DNA from: Anaerolineales bacterium
GTDB taxonomy: Bacteria; Chloroflexota; Anaerolineae; 4572-78; NAK82
NCBI GenBank assembly: GCA_024643945.1
Contig: JAHELX010000285.1
Coordinates: 1-7,651 of the forward strand
DNA: 7,651 nucleotides
Direction: 5' to 3'
Below, one piece after another: positions 5,801 to 7,651 of the stretch (within the stretch, counting starts at the first letter, position 1; every line of letters begins with the position of its first letter). Position numbers and translations under genes: made by a program. The notes below the pieces were generated by a model that saw only the letters and a list, made by a program, of their open reading frames with translations, was not told the DNA's origin and searched no databases.

Positions 5801-6958
5801 ATGAAAGGGTTAGTATTAGACGCAGTGTGGGAGCCCAAAGCGGATTATGTGGTGTCGGACTGGGAAAAAGAGACGGGAAAAGCCATCACTGGCAATGGCA
5901 TTTGGCGTTACCCGAAGTTGGAAGTGCGGGAATGGGAAGACCCTAAGCCCGGCCCCAATGACGTTCTCCTGGCGGTGCAGGCCTGTGGGGTGTGTGGCTC
6001 TGACATGCACTTCTACGAAACGGATGACCAGGATTATATTCTCTACCCTGGCCTGACCAGGTTCCCCACCATCCTGGGACACGAATTCTCTGGCAAGGTA
6101 GTTGAAGTAGGTAAGAATGTGACCACCCTCAGAGCGGGGGATATGGTCACCGTCGAGGAGATGATCTGGTGCGGGCGCTGTATTCCCTGCCGCAACGGAT
6201 ACCCCAACCATTGTGTTAATCTGGAAGAACTCGGCTTCACCATCCCTGGTGCATTTGCCAACTACATTGCTGTGGACGAGAAATTCTGTTGGAAGATTGA
6301 CGCCATCGCCGAGCGCTTTGGGGATGAGAATAAGGCGTACGAAGTGGGTGCCCTGACCGAGCCGAGCTGTGTTTCCTACAATGCCATGTTCACCCGGGCT
6401 GGAGGCTTTAAGCCCGGGCACTACGTCAGCGTCTTTGGTGCCGGCCCTATCGGTCTGGCGGCCATCGGACTGGCCGAGGCGGCTGGAGCGGGCATGATTG
6501 TTGCCTTTGAGGTCTCGCCCCAGCGGCGCGAACTGGCCAAGAAGGTCGGCGCCGACTACGTGTACGACCCGCGTGACGTGTCGGCGGGTGAAGTAATGAT
6601 GGAACTGAGCCGGGGCGCAGGTTTCGACTTTCACGTGGAGGCGGCTGGCGCTCCACACCTGATCGTCCCCGAGATGGAAAAGGCACTGGCTATCAACAGC
6701 AAGATTGTCCAGATTGGCCGCGCAGCGCAGCGGGTGCCCATGTATCTGGAGAGCTTTCAGGTTCGGCGGGCCCAGGCTTTTGGCGCACAGGGGCACTCTG
6801 GTCACGAGAACTTCCCGAACGTTATCCGTATGGTCGCCTCCGGCCGGCTGGACTTGAGCCCGATCATCACCGCTCATTACAGTCTGGGTGACACGGTTGC
6901 AGCCATTGCCAAGTCCACTGACCGCACGGACGGCAAGATTATGGTGCGCCCTAACTAG
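5801..6958 (+). CDS. iolM: Zinc-dependent medium-chain dehydrogenase, IolM-like scyllo-inosose 3-dehydrogenase
   Basis: A 385-residue zinc-containing medium-chain dehydrogenase. Catalytic zinc ligands are Cys65 (ACGVCGSD) and His94-Glu95 (GHEFSG); structural zinc is held by Cys124, Cys127, Cys130 and Cys138. The nucleotide motif GAGPIG is at 213-218, and Glu237 at the end of the next strand indicates NAD. The extended N-terminus with IWRYPKLEVRE, the YILYPGLTRFP insert before GHE, and the late FQVRRAQ and QGHSGHENFP segments closely resemble, from memory, Thermotoga maritima TM0412, reported as scyllo-inosose 3-dehydrogenase (IolM), which oxidises the IolG product to a diketo-inositol. The exact substrate is inferred from this and from context. 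A good AAAGGAGAT lies 8 nt before the ATG. The last codon and the stop fall within the palindrome beginning at 6955. It could instead be a related polyol dehydrogenase. Confidence 0.8.
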   Translation: MKGLVLDAVWEPKADYVVSDWEKETGKAITGNGIWRYPKLEVREWEDPKPGPNDVLLAVQACGVCGSDMHFYETDDQDYILYPGLTRFPTILGHEFSGKVVEVGKNVTTLRAGDMVTVEEMIWCGRCIPCRNGYPNHCVNLEELGFTIPGAFANYIAVDEKFCWKIDAIAERFGDENKAYEVGALTEPSCVSYNAMFTRAGGFKPGHYVSVFGAGPIGLAAIGLAEAAGAGMIVAFEVSPQRRELAKKVGADYVYDPRDVSAGEVMMELSRGAGFDFHVEAAGAPHLIVPEMEKALAINSKIVQIGRAAQRVPMYLESFQVRRAQAFGAQGHSGHENFPNVIRMVASGRLDLSPIITAHYSLGDTVAAIAKSTDRTDGKIMVRPN

Positions 6959-7045
6959 TACCCCATCACAGGGATTATGATATACCAAGGCCACGCCCAT
7001 GGCGGCTGGATCGGGCTTATCAAGATCACTTTGATGGGGCACTAG
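6955..7045. repeat. 91-bp MITE-like palindrome beginning at the iolM stop codon
   Basis: The termini CTAGTACCCCATCA (6955-6968) and TGATGGGGCACTAG (7032-7045) are inverted repeats matching at 13 of 14 positions. Pairing continues inward in the same register (GAT 6973-6975 with 7025-7027, TGATA 6978-6982 with 7018-7022) to a CGCC/GGCG tip near 7000 after a one-base shift, so the whole unit folds as one long imperfect hairpin. The iolM stop TAG (6956-6958) is inside the left terminus. CTAG at both ends may be a duplicated target, or simply part of the repeat. Without a T-run it is not an ordinary terminator. The form fits a small non-autonomous inverted-repeat element or a REP-like sequence. 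Confidence 0.68.
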
Positions 7046-7046
7046 C

Positions 7047-7139
7047 GGAATCAGGGAATCAGGAAATCAGGCAATCTGGGAATCGGGTTTATATGTCCCT
7101 GATTCCCAGATTCTCCGATGCCTGACGCTTGATTGCCTG
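7047..7139. repeat. Nine-base-period repeat with an inverted partner arm
   Basis: From 7047 the left arm shows five degenerate units at a 9-base period: GGAATCAGG, GAATCAGGA, AATCAGGCA, AATCTGGGA, AATCGGG. The right arm, 7097-7139, is a diverged reverse complement of it. Two perfect but mutually exclusive stems exist: AATCTGGGAATC (7073-7084) with GATTCCCAGATT (7101-7112), 12 bp, and CAGGCAATC (7068-7076) with GATTGCCTG (7131-7139), 9 bp. The element abuts the 91-bp palindrome on the left and ends 11 nt before the Shine-Dalgarno of the next gene. Its purine-left, pyrimidine-right design is the same as the element after iolG, though the unit sequence differs. Confidence 0.75.
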
Positions 7140-7161
7140 GCTCAACCATAGGAGCAGAAGG

Positions 7162-7651
7162 ATGAAGTTAGGTTTTCATGGCGCCACTACTATGACCTCT
7201 GATCTCGAGACGGATGTGGCAATCTCTTCCTATGCCGGGTTCAAGGCTCTTGAGCTTTGGGCGGCTAAGGTGGACCGTTTCCTGGCCGACCGTTCGCTGC
7301 AAGATCTGAAGGCACTATTGGAAGATAGCCGCGTCGCCCCCATAACCCTCAACTCCATAGAATTTATTTCTTTTCGAAGCGACGAAGAGTACATGCAGAT
7401 AAGGGCACGCTGCCGTGAATTGTCCGAAATTGCTCAGGCCATTGGTTGCCCCACCCTGATTGTCGTACCCAGCCCAACCCCTGAGCGGGATGTGTCTTGG
7501 GCGGATATCCTGGAGGAGCACGTCAGAGTGCTGCGTGACCTGAGCGACATCGCTGGCGAGTATGGCGTCCGGCTGGCCTTTGAGTTCTTGGGCTTCGGCT
7601 GGTGTTCGGTGCGTACCCCCCGCGGCGCCTGGGAGATTGTGGCAGAAACTG
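7162..7651 (+). CDS. iolI: IolI-like inosose isomerase (TIM-barrel sugar isomerase/epimerase), 3' end beyond window
   Basis: The first 163 codons of a xylose-isomerase-like TIM-barrel protein; the family is about 280 residues, so roughly the last 40 percent is missing. It begins [10 protein letters not shown] and continues with a [11 protein letters not shown] segment, [10 protein letters not shown] at 62-71 and the metal-binding Glu141 in LAFEFLGF. This order and spacing match, from memory, Bacillus subtilis IolI (MKLCFNEATT, DHSLDDL, LALNALVFF, IALEFVG). IolI converts 2-keto-myo-inositol to 1-keto-D-chiro-inositol using a divalent metal. AGGAG at 7150-7154 lies 7 nt before the ATG. It appears to be in the operon with iolG and iolM, although about 200 bases of palindromic DNA precede it. 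An epimerase or dehydratase of the same superfamily (IolE, IolH or IolO-like) is the alternative; the missing C-terminus prevents a firm choice. Confidence 0.78.
   Translation, partial: MKLGFHGATTMTSDLETDVAISSYAGFKALELWAAKVDRFLADRSLQDLKALLEDSRVAPITLNSIEFISFRSDEEYMQIRARCRELSEIAQAIGCPTLIVVPSPTPERDVSWADILEEHVRVLRDLSDIAGEYGVRLAFEFLGFGWCSVRTPRGAWEIVAET

Noticed and set aside
5816..7042. 408-codon open frame antisense to the iolM-like gene
   Set aside because: It lies opposite a gene with complete zinc and Rossmann motifs, has no family resemblance or good ribosome site, and is explained by codon bias leaving the complementary frame open. The same applies to the antisense frames at 4608-5708 and 3445-4362.
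7047..7139. CRISPR-like array
   Set aside because: The repeated unit is 9 bases with no spacers, and the second half is inverted.

Overview
The window looks like a piece of a moderately GC-rich bacterial chromosome, most likely from Chloroflexota (Anaerolineae-like). That placement is an inference. It rests on the secreted phosphatase ending in an IYLPIV-type tail, which I associate with exported Chloroflexota proteins, on ordinary sigma70-type promoters and Shine-Dalgarno sites, and on large palindromic repeats between genes.

Left part (1-3311), all genes on the minus strand. From right to left these are a secreted purple-acid-phosphatase-like metallophosphoesterase (2061-3311), a patatin-like lipid acyl hydrolase (728-1663), a PaaI-type hotdog thioesterase (100-546), and the first 30 codons of an unrecognised gene that leaves the window at base 1. 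The gap of about 400 bases between phosphatase and patatin is not empty. On the plus strand it carries a good promoter, two hairpins and a terminator-like stem, which fits a small RNA of about 60 nt.

Right part (3312-7651), all genes on the plus strand. This is an inositol catabolic operon: a LacI-family regulator (3592-4611), myo-inositol 2-dehydrogenase IolG (4632-5648), a zinc-dependent dehydrogenase resembling the Thermotoga scyllo-inosose 3-dehydrogenase IolM (5801-6958), and the N-terminal part of an IolI-like inosose isomerase (7162 to the right edge). IolG would make scyllo-inosose (2-keto-myo-inositol). The IolM-like enzyme could oxidise it to a diketo-inositol, and the IolI-like enzyme could isomerise it to 1-keto-D-chiro-inositol. 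The set therefore mixes parts of the Thermotoga route and the Bacillus route.

The 280-base gap between phosphatase and regulator holds two divergent promoters. Each has good -35 and -10 boxes at 17-nt spacing with a TGn extension. A LacI-type operator with a central CG lies just after the regulator's promoter, with a second weaker site 50 bp further on, which suggests autoregulation.

The gaps inside the operon hold three large hairpin elements: a 39-bp stem at 5656-5761, a 91-bp palindrome starting at the iolM stop codon (6955-7045), and a 9-bp-period repeat with an inverted partner (7047-7139). These are the most unusual structures in the window. I found no phage, CRISPR, toxin-antitoxin or defence system.
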